Notes: generated by a model from the sequence alone, not told the origin. Counted from the stretch's first letter, positions 1-9,627 are shown. The stretch: 64,000 nt of DNA from Streptomyces decoyicus (GCF_019880305.1 NZ_CP082301.1:1-64000), one strand, 5' to 3'. Numbers and translations: made by a program.

Positions 1-359
1 CACCGCCCGGGCCGCGTTCTGGGCATCGAGCGGGTCCGATTTGCCGCGCTGACGGCGGTCGGTCCGGTCGGGCCGGTTAACGTCGAGCACTTCCACGCCC
101 TGGGCCAGCAGGACAGGGCCGCCCCGAAGGAGCCGGTCCCCTCCAACCCGGCCCGCCGCCCCGTGCCCAAGCCGCTGGCCCACTGAAGCAGTTGGCGGTA
201 CCCGGCCGCGGTGGCCGGGAACTCTTCGGTACCGATCACCGCCCCCACCAGGCAGAGCACGGCAGCCACATGAGCGTCCCGGTGCGTGTCCACGCCAAGG
301 ACCACCTCCCCCGTCGGCCGGCGTCGGCGAGTACGCGGGGTCAAGGACGAATCGGTCAT
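1..359 (-). pseudogene. IS110-family transposase, 5' part, frameshifted
   Basis: The minus strand from the ATG at 357-359 encodes the N-terminal DEDD domain of an IS110/IS116-type transposase. GVDTHRDAHVA near residue 25 holds the first catalytic Asp, followed by LEGTGSFGAAL. At about 105-120 the frame shifts, and the conserved continuation GVEVLDVNRPDR and GKSDPLDAQNAARAV lies in another frame. The element runs off the left edge, so the catalytic C-terminal domain is not visible. The break suggests an inactive copy, although a single-base sequencing error cannot be excluded. Confidence 0.8.
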
Positions 360-974
360 GTTCGTTCACCTTCCCACCCGCTGGCGCACCGCGTGCCGGC
401 ACCGGACCGCCCGGACGGTCAGAACTGTGAATAAGCCTGTTTGGTCGGCAGGCCCCTATCGGGACACCCCCGGCCGGCCCGGTGCCGGCAATGCACCATC
501 CCCGGCCAGCGGTCGACACAGCGTGAGTAAGACACCGCGGTCAGAGTTCTCATGAGTCAGACCCCGACCCGGGACAGCACCCACCCATGCTCCCAGCACA
601 GCAGCCGCAACGCGGGGGCGCACGGAAGCGCATAGGGAACTCGCAGCGCTGGAGCCGTCTTTGTGTGCAGGGCGGGACACCCGCGCTCGCGCACGGGACA
701 CGGCCTCAGCCAGCCCCGGTCTCCTATCTCTGACCCACCATCTTCGGAGACGAACGGTCCGACCTCGGCCGCCTCGCGTGCGTCTCGGTCTCGACGATCC
801 CGCGCCCGTCCTCGCGCCCTAGCCGACCGGCGGCGAGATCCAACGGCCGAAGGCCGACTGCACCTGTACTGGCACCTCCACCTGCTCTCAGATGCCGCGC
901 TGAGTACAGATCCCGCAGTACGAGGGAGGGGCAGCCTCACGATTGAACGCCTCCCGGAGCTCCCCTCGGCCAGC
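360..974. other. No recognisable gene
   Basis: Long frames here on both strands are rich in Arg, Pro and Ala, lack family signatures and look like GC-driven shadows. The right part may hold the eroded 3' end of the membrane-protein remnant that follows. No hairpin or RNA gene was recognised. Confidence 0.4.
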
Positions 975-1596
975 GGGGCGTTGAAGGTGGCGGCGAAGAC
1001 GCCCGCCAGGGCGCGGGACAGGCTCGTGCACAGCCGCCCAGGGGCGGTTGGCGCACACCCTGCCCTGGACCAGGCGGACGTGGCCGCCCAGGCCCCGCAC
1101 CGCGGGGCGCTCGCGCCTGGAATCTCCCCGGGTGCCGGACGGCCGACGACGGCGGAAGCCAGCGGCTCTTCGTCCTGCGCGGCCAGTTGCCTGACGACGC
1201 CGACCACCGCCTGCCGCCCCCGGCGCCGCAGACGCCGGGAGCCGAGGGCGGGCAGTGAGATCAGTGCGACCCTGTGCTCAGGGTCGACCTCGGTGCTGAC
1301 CGGATTGCGCTCCGCCCGGCTCGGCAGGTCGGTGAGGAAGACCCCGGTGTCCCAGTCGCCGTCCTCCAGACGGGTGCCGACGATTTCGGCCACGTCGGAC
1401 ACGTCGACCGGCTCGTCCGCCACCAGGGGCGCCGTCACGGTGCCCGCCCGCCAGCGGATGCCCCTGGCGATGCGGCGGCGCAGATCCCTCCGGCAGGCGG
1501 GGGCAGGTCCCGGGCGATCTCGGAGGGCAGGCCCGGCCCTGCGACCAGGACGAGCCGCAGGTTCCTGCCGTTCGTGTCCGCGTCGGGCCGCCTCAT
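975..1596 (-). pseudogene. Decayed conserved Streptomyces protein
   Basis: The minus strand reads as one conserved actinobacterial protein only if frames are switched several times. From the ATG at 1594-1596 it gives RLVLVAGPGLPSEIARDLPP. It then continues in a second frame with RRRIARGIRW, LEDGDWDTGVFLTDLP, DPEHRVALISLP and RQAVVGVVRQLA. VQGRVCANRPW follows in a third frame and LSRALAGVFAATF back in the second. Intact members, as I recall them, continue into several membrane helices that are missing here. At least three frame changes and loss of the 3' half make this a non-functional remnant. The family is recognised from memory of related proteins, not from a search. Confidence 0.6.
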
Positions 1597-1728
1597 ACAC
1601 ACGCGTCCTGCCGCCAGGTAGGCCTCGGTGATGTCGCGCCTCGTCCCTTTCCCCAGGCTGCCACCATAGGGAGGGTCCACCCGTTCACCCGTTCGACAGC
1701 ACGCCGCGCCTGCGGGCCGTGGCACCCT

Positions 1729-1734
1729 TAGGGT
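1729..1734 (+). promoter_or_regulatory. Possible -10 box of a leaderless psiE transcript
   Basis: TAGGGT matches the actinobacterial -10 consensus TAgRRT and ends 7 nt before the in-frame GTG at 1742. No ribosome binding site precedes that GTG and no convincing -35 box was found. Confidence 0.35.
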
Positions 1735-2269
1735 GCTGACTGTGCGACCCATTCTTCCGAAGATCGAGGGCGGCCGGGTACAGGGCCTCCTGCAACTCAT
1801 CGAGGACGGCATCCACCTCGTCGTCGCGACGCTCCTCGTACTGCTCGCGGGGCTCCTGACCGTCGGGGTCGTCCACGACATCATCAGGTCGATCCAGGGG
1901 CCGTACCGCGAGGATACGGTCGTTCTCTCCGCCCTGGACAACGGCCTTGTGCTGTTCATCGTGGCCGAGCTGCTCCACACCGTCCGCCTCACCATCAGGA
2001 ACCAGACCCTCGACGCGGAGCCGTTCCTCGTCGTCGGCCTGATTGCCGGCATCCGCAAGGTGCTCATCGTGACGGCCGAGGCGGAGAAGACCTTCCGGTG
2101 GAACGTCGAGGGGATCGAACTGCTGATCCTGGCGGGGCTGATCCTCGTGATGGCGACAGCGGCGTACGTGTGGCGGCGCTCGACGCGGCCGGGAGACTAC
2201 TTCCCGCTCCAGGAGGCGGGGCGCTCCCCGTCGCCGGCCCCGTCATCCACCCCGGTGCGCGGGTCCTGA
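1733..2269 (+). CDS. PsiE-family membrane protein
   Basis: A small integral membrane protein of 175-178 residues. Hydrophobic segments lie at about residues 25-50, 68-88, 97-115 and 128-147, with a short cytoplasmic tail. The segment order and the ILIVTAEAEKTF-like region fit the phosphate-starvation-inducible PsiE family. Its biochemical role is unknown, but in proteobacteria PsiE is a standard member of transmissible stress-tolerance loci. GTG codons at 1733 and 1742 are both possible starts. A TAGGGT box at 1729-1734 ends 7 nt before 1742, which suggests a leaderless transcript starting at that GTG. Its 3' end overlaps the convergent remnant at 2243 by 27 nt. Confidence 0.8.
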   Translation: MLTVRPILPKIEGGRVQGLLQLIEDGIHLVVATLLVLLAGLLTVGVVHDIIRSIQGPYREDTVVLSALDNGLVLFIVAELLHTVRLTIRNQTLDAEPFLVVGLIAGIRKVLIVTAEAEKTFRWNVEGIELLILAGLILVMATAAYVWRRSTRPGDYFPLQEAGRSPSPAPSSTPVRGS

Positions 2270-2915
2270 TCCGTCACCTTCCGCCTCCACGGCCGCCCGA
2301 ACCCGCTGCTCCTCGCGAGCAGAGCCGACGTCCCGTTCCAGGGGTGTGCGGCTCACGGCCGTCGCGAGGTCCTCCAAGGCCCGTTTCTGCAGTCTCGCCC
2401 CGCGCCCCGCGCCCCGCACCACCGGGCTCCGGTCCCCGGCGGCTGCGTCCTCCCACGCGTGGAGCACTCCCTCCACGCGCCCCCAGACCGGATTCCTGTG
2501 CCGGCGCACGTCGACTGCCGCCTGCGTGGTGTCCGCCTCCTGGGCCTCGGCGAACCGCTCCGCCTCGGGGACGAAACGGCTGTCGGCCCGCAGGACGTGG
2601 CTCTCCATGAGCATCGCCACCCGGCCGAACCCCTTGAGCGCCATCCCTTCGCGGAACTCCGCCGGAAAGCTCTCCAATGATGACTCGCGACGCGCAGGGC
2701 ACGCAGCCCGGAATAGCTCAGGACCACGTTCAGCCAGGCCCGCTCCGGGGCCCCACCAGTTGGCCGCTGTGGCCACCTGGGGTGCCAGGCGCCGCAGCAT
2801 GCGGCGGCCGTCCGCCGGGTCGTCGATGCGTAGCAGGAAGTAGGCGCCGGTGTAGCGCGAGGGCCGTTGCCGCAGCACCGTGCCCTGGATGTCCGCCAGG
2901 TCCAGAACCTGCGCC
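2243..2915 (-). pseudogene. DyP-peroxidase N-terminus fused to FUSC C-terminus, remnant
   Basis: Read on the minus strand, the first part resembles the N-terminus of a dye-decolorizing (DyP) peroxidase: LADIQGTVLRQRP, YFLLRIDDP, LNVVLSYSGLRAL (in a shifted frame) and SLESFPAEFREGMA. At about 2640 it continues without a stop into a sequence resembling the last 120 residues of the FUSC protein encoded at 10826-13027: FGRVAMLMESHVL, RHRNPVWGRVEG, HAWEDAAAGD and TPLERDVGSAREE. The heme-binding domain of the peroxidase and the membrane part of FUSC are both absent. This is best explained as a deletion or recombination junction joining two genes. Two compensating frameshifts in the DyP part support decay. 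Confidence 0.65.
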
Positions 2916-3091
2916 TGGTGCGTCCTCCACGTCGCACCCGTCCAGCGCGGTGGGCGTGCAGGACCCCGGAGACTCTCCGAAGCTGGATCAGGCGGTTACC
3001 TCTCACCGAAATGGAGACATCATGAGCATTGCCGTTGTGCCACGGCCCGGCATGGGTGGGTGCATCCGCCAAATGAACGAGTGAGTTTCAC

Positions 3092-4906
3092 GTGACGCTC
3101 GGGCTTGCGCTCAAGAAACCTCACCCCAAGGTCCCACGGCGACATGGCGAGGGCGGAAAGTCCCACCTGACCGTGATCCAGGGGCTGGCCGCCCTATCAC
3201 TGGACGCCCTCAGCTCGGTCGCGTACGGCCCGGAGGCCATCGTCGTCGTGCTGGTGGCCGCCGGTTCGGGCGCGCTCACGGCGATGCTGCCGATCACCCT
3301 GGTCATCGCCGGGTTGCTGGCCGTCCTGGTCGTCTCCTACCGCCAGGTGATCGCCGTGCACCCGGACGGCGGTGGAGCCTACGCGGTGGCGAAGAAGGAT
3401 TTGGGCAGAGCGGTCAGTCTGATGGCCGCGGCCAGCCTCATCATCGACTACGTCCTCACCGTCGCCGTCAGTCTCGCCGCCGGCGCCGCGAGCCTCGCAT
3501 CGGCGTTTCCCGTGCTTTCCGATCATCTTCTGGCCGTATGCCTGATCGCGCTGTTCGTCCTCACCGTCGTCAATCTGCGCGGCATCGCGGACAGCGCGCG
3601 GGTGCTGATGCTGCCCACAGTGCTGTTCATCGTCAGCGTGATCGGTGTCATCGTCGTGGGGCTGTTTCGGGCCCATCCCGCAGCCACGGTCGGAACGTCC
3701 CAGTCCTTCCCCGCCGTCGAGGCGCTGGGCGTGCTCCTGGTGCTCAAGGCGTTCTCCGCGGGATGCTCGGCGCTGACCGGGGTGGAGGCCATCGCCAACG
3801 CCGTTCCGATGTTCCGCCAACCACGCGTCAAGCGGGCGCAACACACCGAGCTGATGCTGGGGTTGCTGCTGGGCGCCATGCTCATCGGGCTGTCGTTGCT
3901 GATCCGCCGCCATCACGTGGTGCCACGCGGCGGTGTGACGCTGCTGGCCCAGCTGACCGCCGGAGCCTTCGGGACCGGCTGGGCCTACTACGCCATCAGC
4001 CTCATCGTCACTCTCGTGCTGGGCATCGCCGCGAACACCAGCTTCGGCGGCCTCCCGGTCCTGATGAGCGTCCTCGCCAAGGACGACCGTCTCCCTCATC
4101 TGTTCGCCCTCCGCTCGGAGCGGCCCGTCCACCGCTGGGGCGTCGTGGCCCTGGCGGTGCTGGCCGGCGTCATGCTGGTCGTCGTCAGTGCCGACACCCA
4201 ACGCCTGATCCCGCTCTTTGCCATCGGCGTCTTCGTCGGCTTCACCATCAGCCAGATCGGCCTCGTCCGGCACTGGAGCATGCAACGCCCCGACGGCTGG
4301 TTGCCCCGGGCGTTGATCAACGGCGTCGGGGCTGTGCTGACCGCCGTCGCCGGAATCGTCCTGCTCGCCACCAAGTTCCTCGCCGGTGCCTGGATCGTCG
4401 TCCTCATCGTGCCGCTGCTGATGCAGCTGTTCTCCCGGATCGAGCGCTATTACACGCGCGCTCGCGACCAACTCGGATTGGACGGCACCCCGCCACGCCC
4501 CACACGAACCCACAGTTTGGTCATCGTCCCCCTGGGCAGGGTCGACATGGTCGCCGCCGCCGCCCTCAACGCCGCGTCCTCACTGGGCGATGAGGTCGTC
4601 GTGGTCGCCGTCTTCGACGACCGGACGCAAGCAGACGCCATGCGCGCCGACTGGGCGCGATGGAACCCCGGCCCACGGCTCGACATCATCGACAGCCCCC
4701 AGCACTCCCTGGTCCATCCAGTCATCGGCTACGTCGAGCAGGTCGCCCGCAACGGCAGGCAGGTCGCCGTACTCATCCCCCAGGTGGAACCCCTGCACGG
4801 CCGCTACCGGATTCTCCAGAACCAACGGGGCATTCTCATGGCCGGCCTGCTGAGTTCCCGCACCGACGTAGTCGTATGCCTGCTCAAACTCCAGTTGGAC
4901 CTGTGA
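3092..4906 (+). CDS. KimA-type APC-family potassium importer
   Basis: A 604-residue transporter with about 12 membrane helices and a soluble C-terminal domain (about residues 455-604). It matches Bacillus KimA (YdaO) in length and motifs: LSLDALSSVAYGPEA (about residue 33), SYRQVIAVHPDGGGAY (83), KAFSAGCSALTGVEAIANA (217) and PLFAIGVFVGFT (375). KimA is a high-affinity proton-coupled K+ importer of the plasma membrane, inhibited by c-di-AMP, so potassium import is the likely role. Generic amino-acid permease is the alternative annotation. The start is GTG at 3092 with only a weak purine stretch upstream. The 170-nt leader has no c-di-AMP riboswitch motif that I can recognise. It stands alone on this strand. 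Confidence 0.8.
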   Translation: MTLGLALKKPHPKVPRRHGEGGKSHLTVIQGLAALSLDALSSVAYGPEAIVVVLVAAGSGALTAMLPITLVIAGLLAVLVVSYRQVIAVHPDGGGAYAVAKKDLGRAVSLMAAASLIIDYVLTVAVSLAAGAASLASAFPVLSDHLLAVCLIALFVLTVVNLRGIADSARVLMLPTVLFIVSVIGVIVVGLFRAHPAATVGTSQSFPAVEALGVLLVLKAFSAGCSALTGVEAIANAVPMFRQPRVKRAQHTELMLGLLLGAMLIGLSLLIRRHHVVPRGGVTLLAQLTAGAFGTGWAYYAISLIVTLVLGIAANTSFGGLPVLMSVLAKDDRLPHLFALRSERPVHRWGVVALAVLAGVMLVVVSADTQRLIPLFAIGVFVGFTISQIGLVRHWSMQRPDGWLPRALINGVGAVLTAVAGIVLLATKFLAGAWIVVLIVPLLMQLFSRIERYYTRARDQLGLDGTPPRPTRTHSLVIVPLGRVDMVAAAALNAASSLGDEVVVVAVFDDRTQADAMRADWARWNPGPRLDIIDSPQHSLVHPVIGYVEQVARNGRQVAVLIPQVEPLHGRYRILQNQRGILMAGLLSSRTDVVVCLLKLQLDL

Positions 4907-4989
4907 CCCCGTCACTCACGTGACGGCGCCCCCAGTGGCACACCATCAAGTTCTGTCATCACGGAGGCCCATTGGTTCCCCGAACCTGC

Positions 4990-5232
4990 AAGGCATGGCG
5001 CCTCTTCGCCCCGCCGAACTTGAAGGTCACGCCTGTAGCGGGGCCCCACGCTCCGTTGTAGTAAGCGGTGTGCCACAGCCGCCGGTCGGTGCCCGCGAGC
5101 AGAAGGTGGAGCTCTCCTTCGTGGAAGGCGAGTGCCGGAGCGGCGAGGTCTTGAAGGCCCTGGTAGGGATCAGGCTGGCGGTGGCCAAGCTGCTGCCGGT
5201 GTACCAGTTGCAGTGCATCGTGTCGTTGCCGC
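4990..5232 (-). pseudogene. Fragment of a repeat-containing secreted protein
   Basis: The minus strand holds a stretch resembling lectin-like or neuraminidase-like beta-propeller repeats (PALAFHEGELHLLLAGTD and RLWHTAYYNGAWG). A related upstream piece, DTMHCNWYTGSSLA, is in another frame. No start, signal peptide or complete domain remains. This is a short remnant, with the family guessed from repeat style only. Confidence 0.35.
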
Positions 5233-6106
5233 CGACGTGACGAGTACCCCTCGGTCAGCGGACATTCGGTGACCGACACAGTGCAGAGGGCGGAGGCGCC
5301 ACGGGCCGTGGTCTGCTCCTTGACAGACCCGTCCGAACTCAGTGGTCCGCATTGACGAACCGGTGACCGGCAGCAGCCCGACGAGCTGCTCCTCCAGGTC
5401 GTGAGCTTCTCGTTCTGCTCGCTGCGGGCAGCGGCCCGCAGATGTGCTTTGGGTACATGTCCCGCGCCGCGGACCGCACCGTACGTCCTGGCAGATCGGC
5501 GGGCACCTGGGAGGAGATCCTGCCGTAGCTACACCGCGCCGGTGGCCGAGGCCACGGGCCGATAAGCCCGACCGTGACCGGTGCACGGCGCTCACACGTC
5601 CCTGCGCCGCGCTCCTGCTCCGCCACCCGAGCGACCGGGCCGCCCGCCGCTCGCACCCGAGCGCCGTGTCGGCGTCCTGATGCTGGCCGTCACTGCGCCG
5701 GCCGGCCCGATCGCAGACAGCGTCCTTGCGTGTCGCTGCCTTCACCCTCGCAAGCGCACCGGCCTCGCACCTCCGCCTGCGGGGTGAAAGCCCTCCCCAC
5801 CGTTCGACCTCCGAGCGCAGGTGGGCTGCGGCGCGGGCAACCGGGGGCCTTGGGTACGTCTGCTGTCCACCGCCCTCCGGCGCGGCTCTCCTTTGTCTGC
5901 CCCACGGGAATACACTGGAGACCGGCCGTCACCTCCGTACGACGCGGTCCCAGGCCGGTCCCACGCGGACCCCAGACCGCAACTAAGCGCCGATCAGAGC
6001 GCGAGGTGAGGGCATGGCTGCCGACCCGCTTGCCGCGCTTGCGTACCACCGTGGGGCCCGCCAGCGTCGTGCCGCCCGCCCGTACGGGAGTGCCGGGCCC
6101 GGCCGG
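5233..6106. other. No supported gene
   Basis: Frames on both strands are short or compositionally biased and overlap each other without family signatures. A minus-strand piece at about 5340-5500 (VPADLPGRTVRSAARDMYP and EREAHDLEEQL in different frames) looks protein-like and may be another decayed gene. I cannot name it. Confidence 0.35.
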
Positions 6107-6391
6107 TCAGCGTGGCGGAGGCGTGACACCGGGCCCCGTACCGGCTCTTTTCGCACGGTGCTCGCGCAGCGCACGCAGCAGCCGCAGCGGGAACAGCCCG
6201 ACGAGCGGCGCCCGACGCCCCAGGTCCTCCTGGTCCTCGTGGTCGAAGGCCCGTGCATAGCGCCGGGCATCCTCGGCCGCCGGATACCGTTTGGCGCCCT
6301 GCGCCCCGCATCCGCGCGCACAGTGCCAGCGCATCGTGTCGCCTTCGCTGAGGAAGCGGAAGCGATGTCCGAGAAGGCGACAGCGCAACAT
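6107..6391 (-). CDS. Small conserved Cys-containing protein
   Basis: A 94-residue protein beginning MLRCRLLGHRFRF, with MRWHCARGCG and a central RYARAFDHEDQEDLGRRAP. Cys4, His9, Cys24 and Cys28 could form a small metal site. Short proteins with this N-terminus and the DLGRRAPL...FPLRL segment are common hypothetical proteins in Streptomyces, so I regard it as a real gene of unknown function. It is divergent from the MFS transporter gene that begins at 6481, and the two share about 90 bp of upstream DNA. Confidence 0.65.
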   Translation of the reverse strand: MLRCRLLGHRFRFLSEGDTMRWHCARGCGAQGAKRYPAAEDARRYARAFDHEDQEDLGRRAPLVGLFPLRLLRALREHRAKRAGTGPGVTPPPR

Positions 6392-6480
6392 AGAGATCCA
6401 CCCTACGCGGAGCCAGGCGATCCGGCCCGCCCGCCCGCTCCTCCACTGAACTGCTGATGGCGAGTACGCGGAGGAACACC

Positions 6481-8424
6481 ATGACCACCAGCACCGAACT
6501 GACTACAGTCACCACCCGCGTCCCGGCCCGACTCGACCGACTGCCGTGGTCCCGCTTTCACTGGCGGATCGTGATCGGCCTCGGGACCGTCTGGATTCTC
6601 GACGGACTCGAAGTGACGATCGTCGGCGCAGTGGCGGCCCGTATGACCGAGCCGGGCAGCGGCATCTCCCTCACCAGCGCCGACATCGGCACGGCCGCCG
6701 CGATCTATGTGGCGGGAGCCTGTTTCGGAGCGCTCCTGTTCGGCCGTCTCACGGACCGCTTCGGCCGTAAGAAGCTGTTCATGGTGACGCTGGGGATCTA
6801 CATCCTCGCCACCGTCGCCACCGCGTTCTCCCAGGACGCCTGGTACCTCTTCCTCGCCCGGTTCATCACCGGCATGGGCATCGGCGGCGAGTACGCCGCG
6901 ATCAACTCGGCCATCGACGAGCTGATTCCGGCGCGCAACCGGGGTCAGGTGGACCTGGCCATCAACGGCAGCTACTGGGTCGGAGCGGCGCTCGGGGGCC
7001 TGGTCTCACTGGTCCTGCTCGACACGCATCTGCTCGCGCCGAACCTCGGCTGGCGGCTGGCGTTCGGCCTCGGCGGCGTCCTCGGCCTGGGCATCATGCT
7101 GGTACGCCGTCACGTCCCGGAGAGCCCGCGATGGCTGTTCATCCACGGACGGGAGGGGGAGGCCGAGCGCGTCGTCGACCGGATCGAGGCCGAAGTGCGC
7201 GCGGAGAGGGGCCAGGACCTGCCGAAACCGGGCGAGGCCATCACCATCCGGCAGCGCGATGTCATCCCCTTCACGGAGATCGCCCGGGTGGCCCTGCAGC
7301 GGTATCCACGCCGCGCGATCCTCGGACTGGCGCTGTTCGTCGGACAGGCGTTCCTGTACAACGCGATCATCTTCGACCTGGGCACCGTACTGAGCGGGTT
7401 CTTCGGTGTGGGGTCGAGCTCTGTCCCGTACTTCCTGGCCATCTTCGCGGTCGCCAACTTCCTCGGACCGCTCTTCCTGGGCCGACTGTTCGACACCATC
7501 GGCCGGAAGCCGATGATTGCGGGCACCTACTTCGGCTCGGCGGCCGTCGCCGTTGCCCTCGCCGTCCTGCTGATCACCGGCTCGCTGACGGCATGGTCGT
7601 TCTTCGCGCTGATCTCGGTGACCTTCTTCGTGGCCTCCGCGGGAGCGAGTTCGGCCTACCTGACGGTCAGTGAGGTCTTCCCCATGGAGACCCGCGCGCT
7701 GTCCATCTCCCTGTTCTTCGCGGTCGGTACGGCCGTCGGCGGTATCACCGGGCCGCTGCTGTTCGGCAACTTCATTCACAGCGGTCACACCGGACTGGTG
7801 GCCCTGGGCTTCCTCATCGGAGCCGCGGCCATGGCCCTAGGCGGACTGGCCGAGGTGTTCTTCGGTGTCCGGGCCGAGCAGCAGTCCCTGGAGAACATCG
7901 CCAGACCACTCACCGCTGGGGAGGCCGAGGCGGACTGGCGCAACGAGCCCTCTCCGGACGCCGTCCGCGAACGCGCCCGCCCCGAGGGCGTCCGGCAGGC
8001 GGCCCGCGAGCGGGAGCGGCGGATCGCCGACCGCACGGCCCGTCGCCGGGAACGCGAGCGCACCGGGGTACGCCGGTACCGTCCGGGAACGGGCAGTTCG
8101 CTCTACTCACCGGGCATGGCCGGCACGGCCGGCACAGCGAGCCGCACCTCGGCCATGGCCGAGCGGTCCCTCGACCACGAGATCGAGCAGGTCTCCCGAG
8201 CCCTCGCAGAGCACGGCCCGACCCGGCGCGACGAGCTCGAGCGGACCGTCGACGGACGGTCGTGGGGCCCCGGCCGCTTCCGAAACGCCCTGCACGAGGC
8301 CGTCCGGGAGTCGCGCGCGAAGAACCTGCCGGATGACCTCTACGGTCCGCCGGGCCGGGCCGCCGGCCACGGCGAAGGACCCGGAAAGACCCCGAAGACA
8401 GGAGAGGACGGAGGTGATGGGTGA
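6481..8424 (+). CDS. MFS transporter with C-terminal basic/helical extension
   Basis: A 647-residue major facilitator of the sugar or aromatic-acid porter type. Twelve helices span about residues 20-455. GRLTDRFGRKK (about 91) and GRLFDTIGRKP (about 336) are the two family loop motifs, and RFITGMGIGGEYAAINS and PESPRWL are typical of metabolite:H+ symporters. The substrate cannot be read from sequence. Residues 470-647 are unusual. A very charged, Arg-rich linker leads to a helical region (LDHEIEQVSRALAEHG, about 562) resembling a winged-helix fold. The start is ATG 6481 because GAGGAA sits 6 nt upstream; ATG 6457 is in frame but lacks such a site. The stop overlaps the following Hsp20 remnant. 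Confidence 0.85.
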   Translation: MTTSTELTTVTTRVPARLDRLPWSRFHWRIVIGLGTVWILDGLEVTIVGAVAARMTEPGSGISLTSADIGTAAAIYVAGACFGALLFGRLTDRFGRKKLFMVTLGIYILATVATAFSQDAWYLFLARFITGMGIGGEYAAINSAIDELIPARNRGQVDLAINGSYWVGAALGGLVSLVLLDTHLLAPNLGWRLAFGLGGVLGLGIMLVRRHVPESPRWLFIHGREGEAERVVDRIEAEVRAERGQDLPKPGEAITIRQRDVIPFTEIARVALQRYPRRAILGLALFVGQAFLYNAIIFDLGTVLSGFFGVGSSSVPYFLAIFAVANFLGPLFLGRLFDTIGRKPMIAGTYFGSAAVAVALAVLLITGSLTAWSFFALISVTFFVASAGASSAYLTVSEVFPMETRALSISLFFAVGTAVGGITGPLLFGNFIHSGHTGLVALGFLIGAAAMALGGLAEVFFGVRAEQQSLENIARPLTAGEAEADWRNEPSPDAVRERARPEGVRQAARERERRIADRTARRRERERTGVRRYRPGTGSSLYSPGMAGTAGTASRTSAMAERSLDHEIEQVSRALAEHGPTRRDELERTVDGRSWGPGRFRNALHEAVRESRAKNLPDDLYGPPGRAAGHGEGPGKTPKTGEDGGDG

Positions 8425-8749
8425 TGACCTCACCCATCCGACGACAGCGTACGAGTGGAACGATGGAGCGGCAGACCTACCGGACGCGGAACCCGCTGGC
8501 GGAGTTCGACGAACTCATCAACCAGATGGGCGGGCTGATCGAGTCACCGTGGGAGGCGTGCCCAGCACAGCCATGCCGACGTGGATCCCGCTCGCGGATG
8601 TAACCGAAACCGACGACAGCTACCAGGTCGACGTGGAGCTCCCCGGAATGAAGAGCAAGGACATCGATGTCGAGGTCAGCGGCCAGGAACTGGTCATCTC
8701 CGGAGAGATCAAGGAACGTGGCGGGTGGCTCTGGCCCCTGGAGGGGTGA
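8424..8749 (+). pseudogene. Hsp20 small heat-shock protein, frameshifted and truncated
   Basis: NPLAEFDELINQMGGLIES begins an Hsp20 N-terminal arm. A single-base loss near 8544 moves the alpha-crystallin domain into the next frame (WIPLADVTETDDSYQVDVELPG, read as two halves, then IDVEVSGQELVISGEI). The sequence then stops at 8749, before the second half of the domain and the I-x-I tail. Small heat-shock proteins hold unfolding clients for DnaK/ClpB, so this once matched the chaperone genes downstream. The first frame overlaps the MFS stop as TGATG, and a second ATG at 8464 is the more typical start. The 3' truncation makes loss of function likely even if the frameshift were a sequencing error. 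Confidence 0.8.
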
Positions 8750-8773
8750 CCTGCACAATCCGGGCAGGGCCGG

Positions 8774-9223
8774 CTACAGGAGCAGGTCGAAGATGGCGGT
8801 CGCGCCCTCCCAGTGCTTGGTCTGGGGGTTTTTGACGCCGGGGTACATGATCTTGAAGGTTTCGGCGAGTGCCAGGCTCAGCCCGCCAATGATCTCCGGG
8901 TACCGGGCCTCGGTCTCCTCACTGGGTGCCCGGTCGAGCAGGGGGTGCGCGGCCAACTGCTCGAGGATCGGCTTGAGCTCGACCTCCTCGTCCAGCCGCC
9001 GGAACCGGTGAATGCTCTCCTGAAGCCCCTTGGTGATCGGTAGATCCCATAGTTCGACGATGTCCCGGTCGTTCGCCTTGGCCGCGGCCTGGGCGACGAG
9101 CAGGAGGTCGTAGAGCTTGCCGTCGACGAAGTCGCTGTACCGCTTCAGATCGTTCTTGTCCACATCGAGACTTGCGGCGGCACGGAAGAACCTTTCGAAC
9201 CTGGACACGCCCATCACGGTCAT
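8774..9223 (-). CDS. DUF1931 histone-fold protein
   Basis: A 149-residue protein of the DUF1931 family. VSRFERFFRAAASLDVDK opens the first histone-fold half, DLKRYSDFVDGKLYDLL and DLPITKGLQESIHRF follow, and a second related half ends at IFDLLL. Family members from Aquifex and Thermus have a pseudodimeric histone fold in one chain, so DNA or nucleoid binding is plausible but unproven here. ATG at 9221-9223 is chosen because GAGGAGGCGAAAGGC directly precedes it; a longer frame to 9334 has no ribosome site. It converges on the Hsp20 remnant and may be part of the same stress-gene set. Confidence 0.85.
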   Translation of the reverse strand: MTVMGVSRFERFFRAAASLDVDKNDLKRYSDFVDGKLYDLLLVAQAAAKANDRDIVELWDLPITKGLQESIHRFRRLDEEVELKPILEQLAAHPLLDRAPSEETEARYPEIIGGLSLALAETFKIMYPGVKNPQTKHWEGATAIFDLLL

Positions 9224-9627
9224 GCCTTTCGCCTCCTCGCCCTCGGTGACTGCCCCACACCGGCGACTGTCCGCGCACCGGCGGGCAATTCCCAGTTCCA
9301 GGATTCCAGGCACCTCCGGGGCACGCCTGCGCATGCCAGGCCGAAGCCGTGGCGCTTATTTCACCTGACAGGCCAAGCGATCGGAAAGTTCCCGGAATTG
9401 GCCGTGAGAGCGGCCCGTCGGCGGCGTAGGATGGGCGTAAAGAAGAGGACGCGAAGCGTTACCTCGCCGCATGAGCCATGGACGCTCCGGACCGGCGGAT
9501 CATCCGCCGCGGATACAGGGGCACACAGTCAGGCAATCGAGCGTTATCCCCTCCCCCCGGTGAGCGTCATTCCCGGAGGCTTTCCCGCAGACCCGTGGCA
9601 CGGCAACGCGTGGGAGGTGTGAACCTC

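Noticed and set aside
2916..3091. c-di-AMP (ydaO) or Mg2+ riboswitch upstream of the KimA-type gene
   Set aside because: Expected because Bacillus kimA has one, but none of the conserved ydaO or M-box segments was found by eye. A covariance-model scan would decide.
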